Under the pieces are notes generated by a model. It was not told where the DNA came from, made no database searches, and saw only the letters and a program-made list of their open reading frames with translations. From contig NZ_JAEDAE010000002.1 of assembly GCF_016056375.1 (NCBI RefSeq), positions 1-64,000 on the forward strand: a DNA stretch of 64,000 nucleotides. The letters run 5' to 3'. Position numbers and translations under genes: made by a program. The first letter of the stretch is position 1. Each line of letters begins with the position of its first letter. This document shows, piece after piece, positions 54,265 to 63,395 of this stretch. The DNA is from Hymenobacter negativus. GTDB lineage: Bacteria; Bacteroidota; Bacteroidia; Cytophagales; Hymenobacteraceae.

Positions 54265-56568
54265 TTAGGCGTTGGTTTTGCGAATGCGAACGGCTGCGTA
54301 CTTGAAGTGCGGCTGCTTGCTGACGGGGTCCCACTCGGTCAGGGTCAGCTCGTTGGCGGCGCGGGCGGGCGCATCGGCCGCCTGCCCCCAGGCTCCGTAG
54401 TGGAAGGGCATGAACACCAGCCCCGGCTCGATGCCGCCGATGCGGGCTGGCGCGGTGGCCCGGCCGCGCCGCGAAGCCACTTCCACCAGGTCGCCCTCGG
54501 CAATGTCGTAGCGCGCGGCGTCCTCGGCCGCGAGCTGCACAAAGGCTTCGGGCGCGGCCTGCTGCAGGGCCCGGGCGCGGCCGGTTTTGGTGCGGGTGTG
54601 GAAGTGGTACACCACCCGCCCGGTCGTGAACCAAAGTGGAAAATCTGCGTCGGGCTGCTCGTGGGGCACTTCGTAGTCGGCGGCCAGCAGGCGGGCGCGG
54701 CCGTTGGGGTCGTGGGCCCGGTAGGCTTCGGGAGAGGTTTCGGCCCCGGTCACCAAGTCGTAGCCGTAGCTTTCGCAGTAGTCGGCGTGGGTGTTGAACT
54801 GGTGGTCGGGATACAGGTGGGCCGCCCCGTTGGGGTGCTCTTCGTTGCAGGGCCACTGAATGCCCGAGCCTGCCGACAGCCGGGCGTAGCTCAGGCCCGA
54901 GTAGTCGCAAGGCCGGCCCTTGCTGCAGGCTTTCCACGCTTCAAAGGCCTCCTCCGGGGTGTCCCACTTGATAAGCGGCGCGCCGTCCTGGTCCCGGAAA
55001 TCCATGCGGCGGGCGTAGTCCAGAAAAATATCGAAGTCGGCGCGGGCCTGCCCGGGCGGCTCCACGGCCTTGTGCGAAATGTGCACCGTGCGGTCGGTGT
55101 TGGTGAAAGTGCCGGTTTTCTCGCCCCACAGCGCGGCCGGCAGCACAATGTCGGCCAACTGCGCGGTTTCGGTCAGGAAAGCATCCTGCACCACCACCAG
55201 CAGGCCCTTCTGTTCCAATATTTTCCGGATGCGGCCCAGCTCGGGCATGCTCACCACGGGGTTGGTGGCCTGAATCCAGAGCAGCTTTATCGAGCCCGTT
55301 TCGCAGTAGCGCCAGATTTGCATGGCGTGCGTGGGCGGGGCCCAGTGCGGAATCTTATCCGGGTGCACGTTCCAGAGGCGGGCCAGCTCGTAGATGTGGG
55401 CGGGGTTGTCCCAGTTGCGGAAGCCGGGCAGGTCGCCGTCGGCCCCGCACTCGCGGGTGTTTTGCGAGGTGGGCTGCCCGTTCATCTGCAGAATGGCGTT
55501 GCCTTCGGAGCCAATCAGCCCCCGCAGCAGGTTGATGTTGTTCACCTGCACCGCCGCCGCGGTGCCCTGCATCGACTGGTACACGCCCTGCAACACCGTG
55601 GATACCAGCGTGCGGCAGGTGCCCAAAATCTGGGCCGCAGCCTGTAGCTGCCCGGCCGGCACGCCCGTCAGGGCCTCCACGCGCTCGGGCGTCCATTTGC
55701 CCACGGTTTTCACCAGCTCCTCAAACCCCACGGTGTGATTTTCGATGAAGTCGTAATCGACGTGGCCGTTTTCAATCAGTAGGCGCAGCAGGCCGTTGAG
55801 CACGGCCACGTTGGTGCCGGCACGCGGGGCTAGGTGCACGGTGGCCTGCTCGGCAGTGAAAGTGCGGCGCGGGTCGATAACGACCAGCCGGGGTGGGTTG
55901 GGTCCCGCCAGCCGGTCCAGAATGCGCGTCCAGAGCACGGTTTGCTGCGAGGCCATGTTGTGGCCCACCAGCAGCACGGCCTCGGTGGTGTCGAGGTCGG
56001 CGTAGGAACCGGCCTGCCCGTCGGTGCCGAAGGATATTTTGAGTGCGGCCCCGGCCGTAGCAGTGCACAGGCGGGTGTTGCCATCCATGTGTGGCGTGCC
56101 CAGGCCGGCTTTGCCCAGCACGCCCAGCGTGTAATAATCCTCAATGAAGAGCTGGCCCGAAGTATAAAAGCCAATCGAGCTGCTGGTGTGCTGCTCGATT
56201 AATTCTTTCGATTTGGCCACCAGCAGGCCCATGGCCTCGTCCCAGGTAGCGGGCACCAGCTGGCCGTTGCGGCGGATGAGCGGCGTGGTGAGGCGGTCGG
56301 GGCTGTTGTTGGCCTCCCAACCGTGCAGGCCTTTGGGGCCCAGGCGGCCGTGGTTCACGCGGTCCACCGCCCGGCCGCGCACGCCCACTATGCGGCCGTC
56401 TTTCACCCCAATATCGCAGCCGCAGCCGTTGGAACACAGCACACAGGCCGACTGTACCCAGTGGTCGGGCTCCTCGGTGGTGCGCTCGTCCACGCGCTCG
56501 GGCCACTCGCCGAAGTAAGGCGTGCGGGGCCCCCAGATGTCCAGAATACTGTCGCGGTTTTCGGTCAT
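54265..56568 (-). CDS. Molybdopterin oxidoreductase (nitrate reductase/formate dehydrogenase-like)
   Basis: 767 residues, no twin-arginine signal, so cytoplasmic. Starts with an Fe-S domain (ACVLCSNGCGCDIG: Cys42, Cys45, Cys49, plus Cys51). The fourth ligand, expected at residue 77 by spacing, is Gly in GRLGPKG. The Mo-ligand Cys168 lies in NTRLCTATAG. Further Mo-pterin guanine dinucleotide blocks: EAVLLVGHNMASQQ, RLVVIDPRRT, LLWIQATNPVVSMPEL, VVVQDAFLTETAQLADIVLPA, and the C-terminal domain (PLWFTTGRVVYHFHTRTKTG). Resembles the nitrate reductase/formate dehydrogenase-like alpha subunits often annotated nasA/fdhF-like; the electron partner is unknown. Confidence 0.88.
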   Translation of the reverse strand: MTENRDSILDIWGPRTPYFGEWPERVDERTTEEPDHWVQSACVLCSNGCGCDIGVKDGRIVGVRGRAVDRVNHGRLGPKGLHGWEANNSPDRLTTPLIRRNGQLVPATWDEAMGLLVAKSKELIEQHTSSSIGFYTSGQLFIEDYYTLGVLGKAGLGTPHMDGNTRLCTATAGAALKISFGTDGQAGSYADLDTTEAVLLVGHNMASQQTVLWTRILDRLAGPNPPRLVVIDPRRTFTAEQATVHLAPRAGTNVAVLNGLLRLLIENGHVDYDFIENHTVGFEELVKTVGKWTPERVEALTGVPAGQLQAAAQILGTCRTLVSTVLQGVYQSMQGTAAAVQVNNINLLRGLIGSEGNAILQMNGQPTSQNTRECGADGDLPGFRNWDNPAHIYELARLWNVHPDKIPHWAPPTHAMQIWRYCETGSIKLLWIQATNPVVSMPELGRIRKILEQKGLLVVVQDAFLTETAQLADIVLPAALWGEKTGTFTNTDRTVHISHKAVEPPGQARADFDIFLDYARRMDFRDQDGAPLIKWDTPEEAFEAWKACSKGRPCDYSGLSYARLSAGSGIQWPCNEEHPNGAAHLYPDHQFNTHADYCESYGYDLVTGAETSPEAYRAHDPNGRARLLAADYEVPHEQPDADFPLWFTTGRVVYHFHTRTKTGRARALQQAAPEAFVQLAAEDAARYDIAEGDLVEVASRRGRATAPARIGGIEPGLVFMPFHYGAWGQAADAPARAANELTLTEWDPVSKQPHFKYAAVRIRKTNA

Positions 56569-56896
56569 GGTCGGGAAGATTAAGGCAACGGCCGCGACAA
56601 GTTCGCGGCTCCACGTTTACCGGCCTCTACGCCGAAGCTCAAAAAAGAATGGTCGACAGTAGCGAAATAATTATGTGCAAAACTGGTCGCAACCGGCCGC
56701 ACGCAAGTGACTTGGTGCTGCGAAATGCACCAATGTTTATTCAATTCTAAAGCGAATAATTTGAGAACCGCGGGAGTCGTTACGTCAGCCTTGTCTGGCA
56801 GAAACCATCGGCAAATCAATGAGACAGGAGCTTTCCCTTTCTTCCAATGGATAGTCAGCCCCCGGATTTTAAGTGGTCGGGCAGAAATAACCGAAC
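56569..56896. other. AT-richer gap beside ssrA
   Basis: Part of the 486-nt gap before the tmRNA gene. It is clearly richer in A+T than neighbouring coding DNA and holds no recognised gene. If the adjacent ssrA marks an integration end, this is where an integrase gene would be expected, and none is left. Confidence 0.5.
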
Positions 56897-56944
56897 AAAT
56901 CGGAACGTCTTGCTTCGACTGTGTTCAGCAAGTCGTTCCGATTT
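56897..56944. repeat. Inverted repeat near ssrA
   Basis: 17-nt arms (56897-56913 and 56928-56944) with one mismatch and a 14-nt loop (AAATCGGAACGTCTTGC type). Confidence 0.8.
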
Positions 56945-57019
56945 ATGAATTGCCAAACTTTCCGGAGCAGCTTTATAAGGAAAATTCTTCTTCTCAATTA
57001 ACGTCCCGTAAAAACCGAA

Positions 57020-57050
57020 AAACCCCGCCTGCAAGCTGCAAACGGGGTTT
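57020..57050 (-). terminator. ssrA terminator
   Basis: On the minus strand AAACCCCG / CGGGGTTT stem with T-run just beyond the tmRNA 3' end. It resembles the hairpin at 37750-37779. Confidence 0.85.
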
Positions 57051-57054
57051 AAAG

Positions 57055-57424
57055 TGGAGATGCAGGGATTCGAACCCTGGTCCAGACAAGGAAATCAACG
57101 TGCTTTCTACGTGCGTATCCAGACTTGAATTTTCGAGGAATCTCAGGCGTCAGTCAGGCCCTTGAGCTTCCCTTAGCTGCAGTTGGGTTTCGCCCCCGCA
57201 TCACAGCTCTACGAAGGCTATTTTCTACTTACGACGCTCCGAACTCCCAGGTGTAGAAACTTACCCGGGCGGAACGATGGCAATTACCTAATTCTGAACT
57301 AGGCAGCCATGGCGTACGAATAGTCGCCAGTTGTTTTTCGATAGATTTTTTGACAGGAGAGCTTCCATCAACTCCTGGCACGCTTACCCGCAATTTGCGC
57401 AAGCTGTCAATTCCGGTCATCCCC
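57055..57424 (-). ncRNA. ssrA: tmRNA
   Basis: Acceptor stem GGGGATG (5', 57418-57424) pairs with CATCTCC (3', 57056-57062), including the G3-U70 wobble needed for alanylation. The T-arm has GGGTTCGAATCCC. The CCA end is not encoded; the discriminator A is followed by CTTT. The tag ORF reads GDYSYAMAA then TAG (57328 down to 57299), ending in the AMAA-type tail. Length about 370 nt is normal. It rescues stalled ribosomes and tags nascent chains for proteolysis. A copy of its 3' end lies at 37743-37800. Confidence 0.95.
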
Positions 57425-57551
57425 AGTTGGTAAAGAACGAGTCCGCCGAAGCGGGCCGCGAAGGTACGCGGTTATGGGAGAAACGCTAGAGCAGGAGGGA
57501 AGGTTTCCGTCAGTTTGGGTGTTTGTATGGTGTGAAGACAGTATACAAGGG

Positions 57552-57647
57552 ACGTCATGTCGAGCGCAGCCGAGACATTTCGCTCGGGGCAGTAACCAAT
57601 AATTAGTGGTGGCACGCAAGATGTCTCGGCTGCGCTCGACATGACGT
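57552..57647. repeat. Long perfect inverted repeat upstream of dnaX
   Basis: 27-nt perfect arms (57552-57578 and 57621-57647) with a 42-nt spacer, GTCATGTCGAGCGCAGCC type. Lies between ssrA and dnaX, about 75 nt before the dnaX promoter box. Confidence 0.9.
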
Positions 57648-57721
57648 TCTGGTTATCAGCACCGCCACCCAACTGCCCAGCTTCCCCGCTAAAACCGCTT
57701 CCAAAGCCGCCCGTTTCTGGG

Positions 57722-57729
57722 TAACTTTG
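57722..57729 (+). promoter_or_regulatory. Bacteroidota-type -7 box of dnaX
   Basis: TAACTTTG matches TAnnTTTG exactly, 12 nt before the ATG at 57742. The transcript leader would then be only a few nucleotides long. Confidence 0.6.
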
Positions 57730-57741
57730 TAGAGAGAACTT

Positions 57742-59829
57742 ATGGATAATTTCGTCGTTTCGGCCCGCAAGTACCGTCCTTCCACGTTTCGCAGCGTGGT
57801 GGGGCAGCAGCACGTCACCACCACGCTGCAAAACGCCATTCAGAGCCACCACCTGGCCCAGGCGTTCCTGTTTTGCGGCCCGCGCGGGGTGGGCAAAACC
57901 ACCTGCGCCCGCATCCTGGCCAAAACCATCAACTGCACCAACCTCACGGCTGAAACTGAGGCCTGCGGCACCTGCGCCTCCTGCGTGGCCTTCCAGGAAA
58001 ACGCCTCCTTCAACGTGCACGAGTTGGATGCCGCTTCCAACAACTCGGTGGAGGACATCCGCTCGCTGGTGGAGCAGGTGCGCTACGCCCCGCAGGCCGG
58101 CAAGTACAAGATTTACATCATCGACGAGGTGCACATGCTCTCGAACGCAGCCTTCAACGCCTTTCTGAAGACGCTGGAGGAGCCGCCGAGCTACGCCATT
58201 TTCATCCTCGCCACCACCGAGCGCCACAAGATTATTCCCACCATTCTGTCGCGCTGCCAGATTTTCGATTTCAGCCGCATCCGCGTCGAGGACATGCGCG
58301 GGCACCTGCGCTACGTGGCCACCCAGGAAGGCATTACGGCCGAAGACGACGCCCTGCACCTGCTGGCCCAGAAGGCCGACGGTGGCCTGCGCGACGCCCT
58401 GTCGATGTTCGACCAGATGGTGACTTTTGGCGGCAACAACCTCACCTACAAAGAGGTGGTGCAAAACCTGCACATCCTCGACTACGACTACTATTTCCGC
58501 CTCGTCGACAGCCTGCTCACCGAAAATCTCTCGGCCGCCTTACTGCTGCTCGATGAAGTGATGCAGAACGGCTTCGACCTGCACAATTTCGTGGTGGGCA
58601 CCGCCGAGCACCTGCGCGGCCTGCTGGTGTGCAAAGATGCCGTGACCGTGCAGTTGCTGGAAGTGTCCGAGGGCATCCGGCAGAAGTACGTGCAGCAGGC
58701 CCAGGCCGCGCCGCTGGCTTTCCTGCTCTCGGCCTTGAACCTCATCAGCCAGTGCGACCGGGAGTTCAAGCAAGCTAAAAACCAGCGCCTCCACGTGGAG
58801 TTGGCGTTGATGAAGCTGGCCTACCTGAACGGGGCCGTGCAGTTCGTACGCGAGTTGAGCCCCGCCAACGGCGAGGCTAAAAAAAAAACTAGCAGCCTAA
58901 GCAGCGGCGAAACTTCGGCGGCCACCGCGCTGGCCAGTAATGGCAGTGCCAGCATTGGCAGCAACGGCCACGCCCAGCCCGCGCCGGTAGCGCCCGCCCC
59001 AGCCGCCTCCCACGCCGCCCCGGCGGCCTATGTTACCGAGTCGCCCGCTGCGGTTTACACGGCCGCCCCGCGCCCGGCCGCCGCGCCTGCGCCGTTGCCT
59101 ATGCCAGCCGCGCCCGTAGCTACCGGCCCGGCCCCAGCCGATGGCCCCGACCCGCTGCCGGTCGAAAACGGCGTGGACGAGCTGCACGACACGCCCAGCA
59201 TCGAGGACGACCCGGCCGCGCCCGTCACCGAGCGGCACCAGATGCGCGACACGCTGCCACACGTCGAAATCGGCGTGCCCAGCTTCGAGGGCATCGAGCC
59301 CGCGCCGCGTCCTACGCCGCAGGCGGCTTTCGCCAAAATTCCCAGCCTGGTTAGCAAAATTCCCAGCCTGAAAGACCTGAGCAGCCGCAGCGCGGCCGCC
59401 GCCAGCCAGGCAGCCAAGGATGCGGCCGCCTTAGCCGAGCCGCAGCACAGCGGGCCCGTTACCGCCACCGAACCCGCCGTGCTGCAGCGCGTGTGGAAGG
59501 AACTGGCCGAGGAACGCAAAGCTCAGGACCGCATGAGCGAGTTCTGGGTGCTGAACCGGCCGGTATCAGCCAACGAGGAGCACGTCATCGACCTAGCCGT
59601 AGACAACCCCATCCAGGTCGACCAGTTCAACGAAATGCGCGTGGAGTTTCTGGCCGACCTGCGCCGCCGCACCGGCAACCCCCGCCTCAACGTGCTGCCC
59701 TTCGTGACAGACGCTGCGCCTACGGCCCGTAAGCTCTACACGTCAACCGACAAGTTTGAGTACCTGGCTGAGCGGTTTCCGACCCTGCGCGACGCCAAGC
59801 AGCGGTTGGGGCTGGAAAACGAGTTCTAG
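57742..59829 (+). CDS. dnaX: DNA polymerase III subunit gamma/tau
   Basis: 695 residues. AAA+ clamp-loader module: Walker A GPRGVGKTT (about 48-56), zinc-binding cysteines in CTNLTAETEACGTCASC, Walker B IYIIDEVHML, SRC motif (LSRCQIFDF) with the arginine finger. Domain III runs to about residue 370. A proline- and alanine-rich linker (about 385-560) and a C-terminal tau-type domain (VWKELAEERKAQDRMSEFWVL onward) follow. A run of ten A at 58879-58888 lies exactly where the gamma part ends. It loads the sliding clamp and holds the replisome together. TAACTTTG promoter upstream. Confidence 0.97.
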   Translation: MDNFVVSARKYRPSTFRSVVGQQHVTTTLQNAIQSHHLAQAFLFCGPRGVGKTTCARILAKTINCTNLTAETEACGTCASCVAFQENASFNVHELDAASNNSVEDIRSLVEQVRYAPQAGKYKIYIIDEVHMLSNAAFNAFLKTLEEPPSYAIFILATTERHKIIPTILSRCQIFDFSRIRVEDMRGHLRYVATQEGITAEDDALHLLAQKADGGLRDALSMFDQMVTFGGNNLTYKEVVQNLHILDYDYYFRLVDSLLTENLSAALLLLDEVMQNGFDLHNFVVGTAEHLRGLLVCKDAVTVQLLEVSEGIRQKYVQQAQAAPLAFLLSALNLISQCDREFKQAKNQRLHVELALMKLAYLNGAVQFVRELSPANGEAKKKTSSLSSGETSAATALASNGSASIGSNGHAQPAPVAPAPAASHAAPAAYVTESPAAVYTAAPRPAAAPAPLPMPAAPVATGPAPADGPDPLPVENGVDELHDTPSIEDDPAAPVTERHQMRDTLPHVEIGVPSFEGIEPAPRPTPQAAFAKIPSLVSKIPSLKDLSSRSAAAASQAAKDAAALAEPQHSGPVTATEPAVLQRVWKELAEERKAQDRMSEFWVLNRPVSANEEHVIDLAVDNPIQVDQFNEMRVEFLADLRRRTGNPRLNVLPFVTDAAPTARKLYTSTDKFEYLAERFPTLRDAKQRLGLENEF
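58879..58888 (+). other. Ten-A homopolymer in dnaX, probable transcriptional slippage site
   Basis: In the normal frame the run encodes Lys-Lys-Lys at codons 380-382 (plus one base of the next codon). A transcript with eleven A reads AAC TAG and stops; one with nine A reads CTA GCA GCC TAA and stops. Either gives a truncated, gamma-like protein of about 383-385 residues, as in the known Thermus dnaX A-run slippage. Confidence 0.65.
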
Positions 59830-59847
59830 ATAATAAGGGCCGATTGC

Positions 59848-59941
59848 TGTAAAGACGCATACTTGCGTCTCGTCGTCTGCGCCGTTCGGGCATCGTCAAC
59901 TGCTGTCATTCAACGACGAGACGCAAGTATGCGTCTCTACA
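59848..59941. repeat. Long inverted repeat after dnaX
   Basis: Arms 59848-59876 and 59913-59941, with 24 nt perfect at 59853-59876/59913-59936 and a 36-nt spacer. Each arm is itself nearly palindromic (AGACGCATACTTGCGTCT). It lies 19 nt past the dnaX stop and may terminate or protect its transcript. Confidence 0.9.
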
Positions 59942-60159
59942 TCGCTAGAGCGTCCGCAGCGGCTGCAACTCCTTGCTGCTTACCGCGTCTTTACGGCCAC
60001 GCACGAGCCAACCATGGCCGTTGTAAAATCAGCTGATTGCCATACCCGTGTCTGCAAACGATTGGGGAAATGGAGGAACGGGATAAGCCTCCGCGTTGAG
60101 CCCGCCGCAACCTTGCAAGATATGGCGAAATTTTGTTTTTTATTCCTCTATCACCCAGC

Positions 60160-60167
60160 TACCTTTG
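60160..60167 (+). promoter_or_regulatory. Bacteroidota-type -7 box of the M16 lipoprotein gene
   Basis: TACCTTTG matches TAnnTTTG. Its position inside the upstream open frame argues for translation starting downstream, at the GTG at 60205. Confidence 0.6.
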
Positions 60168-60204
60168 TTTTTTGAATCCCCTGTTGCACCCGCTTGCGCC
60201 TTTC

Positions 60205-63189
60205 GTGAAAAAGAATTTTCTGCTGTTGATTCCGGCCCTGACGGTATTAGGGGTTGCCACTCAGTGCCAATCGAGTAAAACGGCCAGCATGGCCTCGACG
60301 GCCCCCGCGGCCGCGCCGGTTACCACCGCTGCGCCGGCCGCTCCCAAAGAATACCGCTACGAATCGGTGCCCGGTGACCCGCTCGGCGTGCGCATCTACC
60401 ATCTGGACAACGGCCTGACCGTCTACCTGTCTGATTACAAAGACGCGCCGCGCATCCAGACCTACTTGGCCGTGCGCGCGGGCTCCAAAAACGACCCTGC
60501 CACCGCTACCGGCCTCGCGCACTACCTGGAGCACATGGTGTTCAAGGGCACTTCGCAGTTGGGCACGCAGGATTGGGCAAAGGAAAAGGTGGAGCTCGAC
60601 AAGATTGAGGCGCTGTACGAGGTGTACCGCGGCCAGCGCAACGACCCTGCCGCTCGCAAGCGCACCTACCACCAGATTGACTCCATCTCGGGCGTGGCCG
60701 CGCGCTACGCCGTGCCGAACGAGTACGACAAGGTGATGGGCGCCATCGGCGCGAAAGGCTCCAACGCCCATACCTCGAACGAGGAAACGGTGTACCAGGA
60801 AGACATTCCCAGCAACCAGCTGGAGAAGTGGGCCGCCATCCAGGCCGAGCGCCTGCGCGAGATGGTGCCGCGCCTGTTCCACACCGAGCTGGAAGCCGTG
60901 TATGAGGAGAAAAACCGCGGGCTGGACTCGGACTTCAACAAGGAGTTTGAGGCGCTGAATGCTGCGCTCTACCCCACGCACCCCTACGGCACGCAGACGA
61001 CCATCGGCACGATTGAGCACCTGCAAAATCCTTCCATCACGGAGATTAAGAAGTATTTCGGCCAATACTACGTGCCGAACAACGTGGCGCTCTGCCTGAG
61101 CGGCGACCTGGACTACGACCAGACCATCCGCATCATTGACAAGTATTTCGGCGCGATGTCGAGCAAGCCGGTGCCAGCCTTCAACGCGCCAGTGGAGAAG
61201 CCGCTCACGGCTCCTATTACCAAGGAGATTCTCGGGCCGCAGTCGGAAAACGTGATGCTGGGCTTCCGCCTGCCGGGCAAGGCCAGCAAGGACGGCGTGC
61301 GCCTGCGCATGCTCGATAAAGTCCTGACCAACGGCCAGGCCGGCCTCATCGACCTTGACCTGAACCAGCAGCAGAAGGTGCTGGAAGCTGCCTCGTTTAC
61401 CGACCTCAACGACGACTACTCCACGCACGTCATCTACGGCACGCCACGCCAGGGACAGAAGCTGGAGGAAGTGAAAACCCTGCTGCTGGGCGAGCTGGAC
61501 AAGGTGAAGAAAGGAAACTTCCCTGATTGGCTGATTCCGGCCATCATCAACAACGAGAAGCTGACGCGCACCAAGAGCTACGAAAGCAACGAGGCCCGCG
61601 CCAGCGCCATGTACGAGGCGTTCATCGAGCGCGTCGACTGGAAGGACTACCTGCAGCAGCAGGAAGATTTCGGCAAAATCACCAAGGCCGAAATTGTGAA
61701 ATTCGCCAACGACAACTACGGCCCGAACTACGTGACCGTGTTCAAGCGCACCGGCACCGACCCCAACAAGGTAAAGGTGGTGAAGCCCGCCATCACGCCC
61801 GTGCCGGCCAACCGCGACGTGGCCTCGGCCTACTACAAGCAGCTCACGGCCATGCCGAGCACGGAGCTGCAGCCGGTGTTCGTGGACTACAAAAAGGACA
61901 TTCAGGAAACGGAAATCAAGCCCGGCCTGCCGCTGTACTACACGCACAACGCCGAAAACGGCTTGTTCAACCTGTCCTACGTCTTCGACTTGGGCAAGAA
62001 CAACGACCCGCGCTGGAGCCTCGCCACCGATTACCTGCAATACCTGGGCACCGGCAATTATAGCGCCGCGCAACTGCAGCAGGAGTTCTACAAGCTGGGC
62101 TGCTCCTTTAACGTGAGCAGCGGCCCCGACCGCATTTTTGTTACGCTCAACGGCCTCGATAGCAACCTAGAGCCTGCCTTGAAGCTGTTCGAACAGCTCA
62201 TGGCCGCGCCCAAGCCCGATGCCGTGGCTCTGAAGGACATGGTGGCCGGCGTGCTCAAGCAGCGCCAGGATGCCAAGCTCGAAAAGCGTGTGATTCTGAA
62301 CCAGGCGATGGTGAACTACGTGAAGTACGGCCCGAAAAACCCTTTCACGAACATCCTGAGCGAGAAAGAGCTGAAAGCCGTGAAGCCCGAGCAGCTCACG
62401 GCCCTGATTAAGAAGCTGGAGAGCTACCAGCACCGGGTGCTGTACTATGGCCCCCGCGCCCAGGATGCCACGGTGGCCGTTATCAAAACCGAACACCACA
62501 CGCCCGCCAAGCTCACGCCCGCTCCGGCAGCCAAAGATTTCGCCGAGCAGCCGCTGAAAGACAAAAAGGTGTACTGGGTTGACTACAACATGGTGCAGGC
62601 CGAAATCCTGTTCCTGACCAAGGGCGACCTGTACAGCAAGGAGTTGGCCCCCACGGTGGCACTCTACAACGAGTACTTCGGCGGTGGCATGGGCAGCATC
62701 GTGTTCCAAGACCTGCGCGAAAGCAAGGCGCTAGCTTACTCGGCCTACTCCGGCTACAACAACGCCGACAAGCTGGGCCGCTCCAACTACAACCTGAGCT
62801 ACATCGGCACCCAGAGCGACAAGCTGCCCGAGGCCATGGCCGGCATGGAAGCCCTGCTCACCGACATGCCCGTGGCCGAAGCCAACCTGGAAATCGCCAA
62901 AAACGCCATCCGCAATAGCATCAGCACCGAGCGCATCACCAAGGGCAACATCCTGATGAGCTACGAGCGCGCCAAGCGCCTCGGCCTAGACTATGACATC
63001 CGCCGCGACGTGTACGCCAGCACCCAGAAAATGACTTTCGACGAACTGAAGAAGTTTCAGCAAGCCAAAGTGCGCGGCCAGAACCAGGTTATTTTAGTGA
63101 TTGGCTCGAAGGACCGGCTGAATTTCAAGGAGCTGGCCAAGTACGGCCAAGTGCAGCAGCTCACGCTGAAAGAGATTTTCGGGTACTAA
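60205..63189 (+). CDS. M16-family zinc peptidase, probable lipoprotein
   Basis: 994 residues from GTG. KKNFLLLIPALTVLGVATQC forms a signal peptide with Cys21 as the likely lipidation site (lipobox weak). The zinc site is HxxEH at residues 106-110 (HYLEH), with the second glutamate downstream in the EAVYEEKNRG region. The full two-repeat M16 structure follows, ending in IRNSISTERITKGNIL and LVIGSKDRLNFKEL-like C-terminal motifs. The reading frame is open from a TTG at 60133, but the promoter box at 60160-60167 excludes that start. Only the second half of the fold resembles the peptidase at 57-3068; overall identity seems low. Confidence 0.9.
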   Translation: MKKNFLLLIPALTVLGVATQCQSSKTASMASTAPAAAPVTTAAPAAPKEYRYESVPGDPLGVRIYHLDNGLTVYLSDYKDAPRIQTYLAVRAGSKNDPATATGLAHYLEHMVFKGTSQLGTQDWAKEKVELDKIEALYEVYRGQRNDPAARKRTYHQIDSISGVAARYAVPNEYDKVMGAIGAKGSNAHTSNEETVYQEDIPSNQLEKWAAIQAERLREMVPRLFHTELEAVYEEKNRGLDSDFNKEFEALNAALYPTHPYGTQTTIGTIEHLQNPSITEIKKYFGQYYVPNNVALCLSGDLDYDQTIRIIDKYFGAMSSKPVPAFNAPVEKPLTAPITKEILGPQSENVMLGFRLPGKASKDGVRLRMLDKVLTNGQAGLIDLDLNQQQKVLEAASFTDLNDDYSTHVIYGTPRQGQKLEEVKTLLLGELDKVKKGNFPDWLIPAIINNEKLTRTKSYESNEARASAMYEAFIERVDWKDYLQQQEDFGKITKAEIVKFANDNYGPNYVTVFKRTGTDPNKVKVVKPAITPVPANRDVASAYYKQLTAMPSTELQPVFVDYKKDIQETEIKPGLPLYYTHNAENGLFNLSYVFDLGKNNDPRWSLATDYLQYLGTGNYSAAQLQQEFYKLGCSFNVSSGPDRIFVTLNGLDSNLEPALKLFEQLMAAPKPDAVALKDMVAGVLKQRQDAKLEKRVILNQAMVNYVKYGPKNPFTNILSEKELKAVKPEQLTALIKKLESYQHRVLYYGPRAQDATVAVIKTEHHTPAKLTPAPAAKDFAEQPLKDKKVYWVDYNMVQAEILFLTKGDLYSKELAPTVALYNEYFGGGMGSIVFQDLRESKALAYSAYSGYNNADKLGRSNYNLSYIGTQSDKLPEAMAGMEALLTDMPVAEANLEIAKNAIRNSISTERITKGNILMSYERAKRLGLDYDIRRDVYASTQKMTFDELKKFQQAKVRGQNQVILVIGSKDRLNFKELAKYGQVQQLTLKEIFGY

Positions 63190-63200
63190 GCTACCCGCCC

Positions 63201-63363
63201 GGGGGAACCTCACCCCCCTAGCCCCCCTCTCCCCAGGAGAGGGGGGGACTAGTTTCCAGCTTAGCTGATAGCAGGCTGGAACGGTTCTCAGGCTAGAAAT
63301 TAAAACTAAAAACTAGTTTCCCCTTTCCCTGAAGAGAGGGGGCTAGGGGGTGAGGTTCCCCGC
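63201..63363. repeat. CCTCACCCCC-type dispersed inverted repeat
   Basis: Left arm 63201-63230 and right arm 63331-63363 (GAACCTCACCCCCTAGCCCCCTCTCC type, slightly different G/C run lengths) enclose about 100 nt that contains a direct repeat of ACTAGTTTCC. Same family as 25451-25497. Occupies the M16-icd spacer. Confidence 0.85.
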
Positions 63364-63395
63364 CTGAACATCAACAAATACACCATTTTACCCAC

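Noticed and set aside
56707..57165. 152-codon frame running into ssrA
   Set aside because: It contains RCRDSNPGP, the well-known spurious translation of tRNA-type 3' ends, and overlaps the tmRNA.
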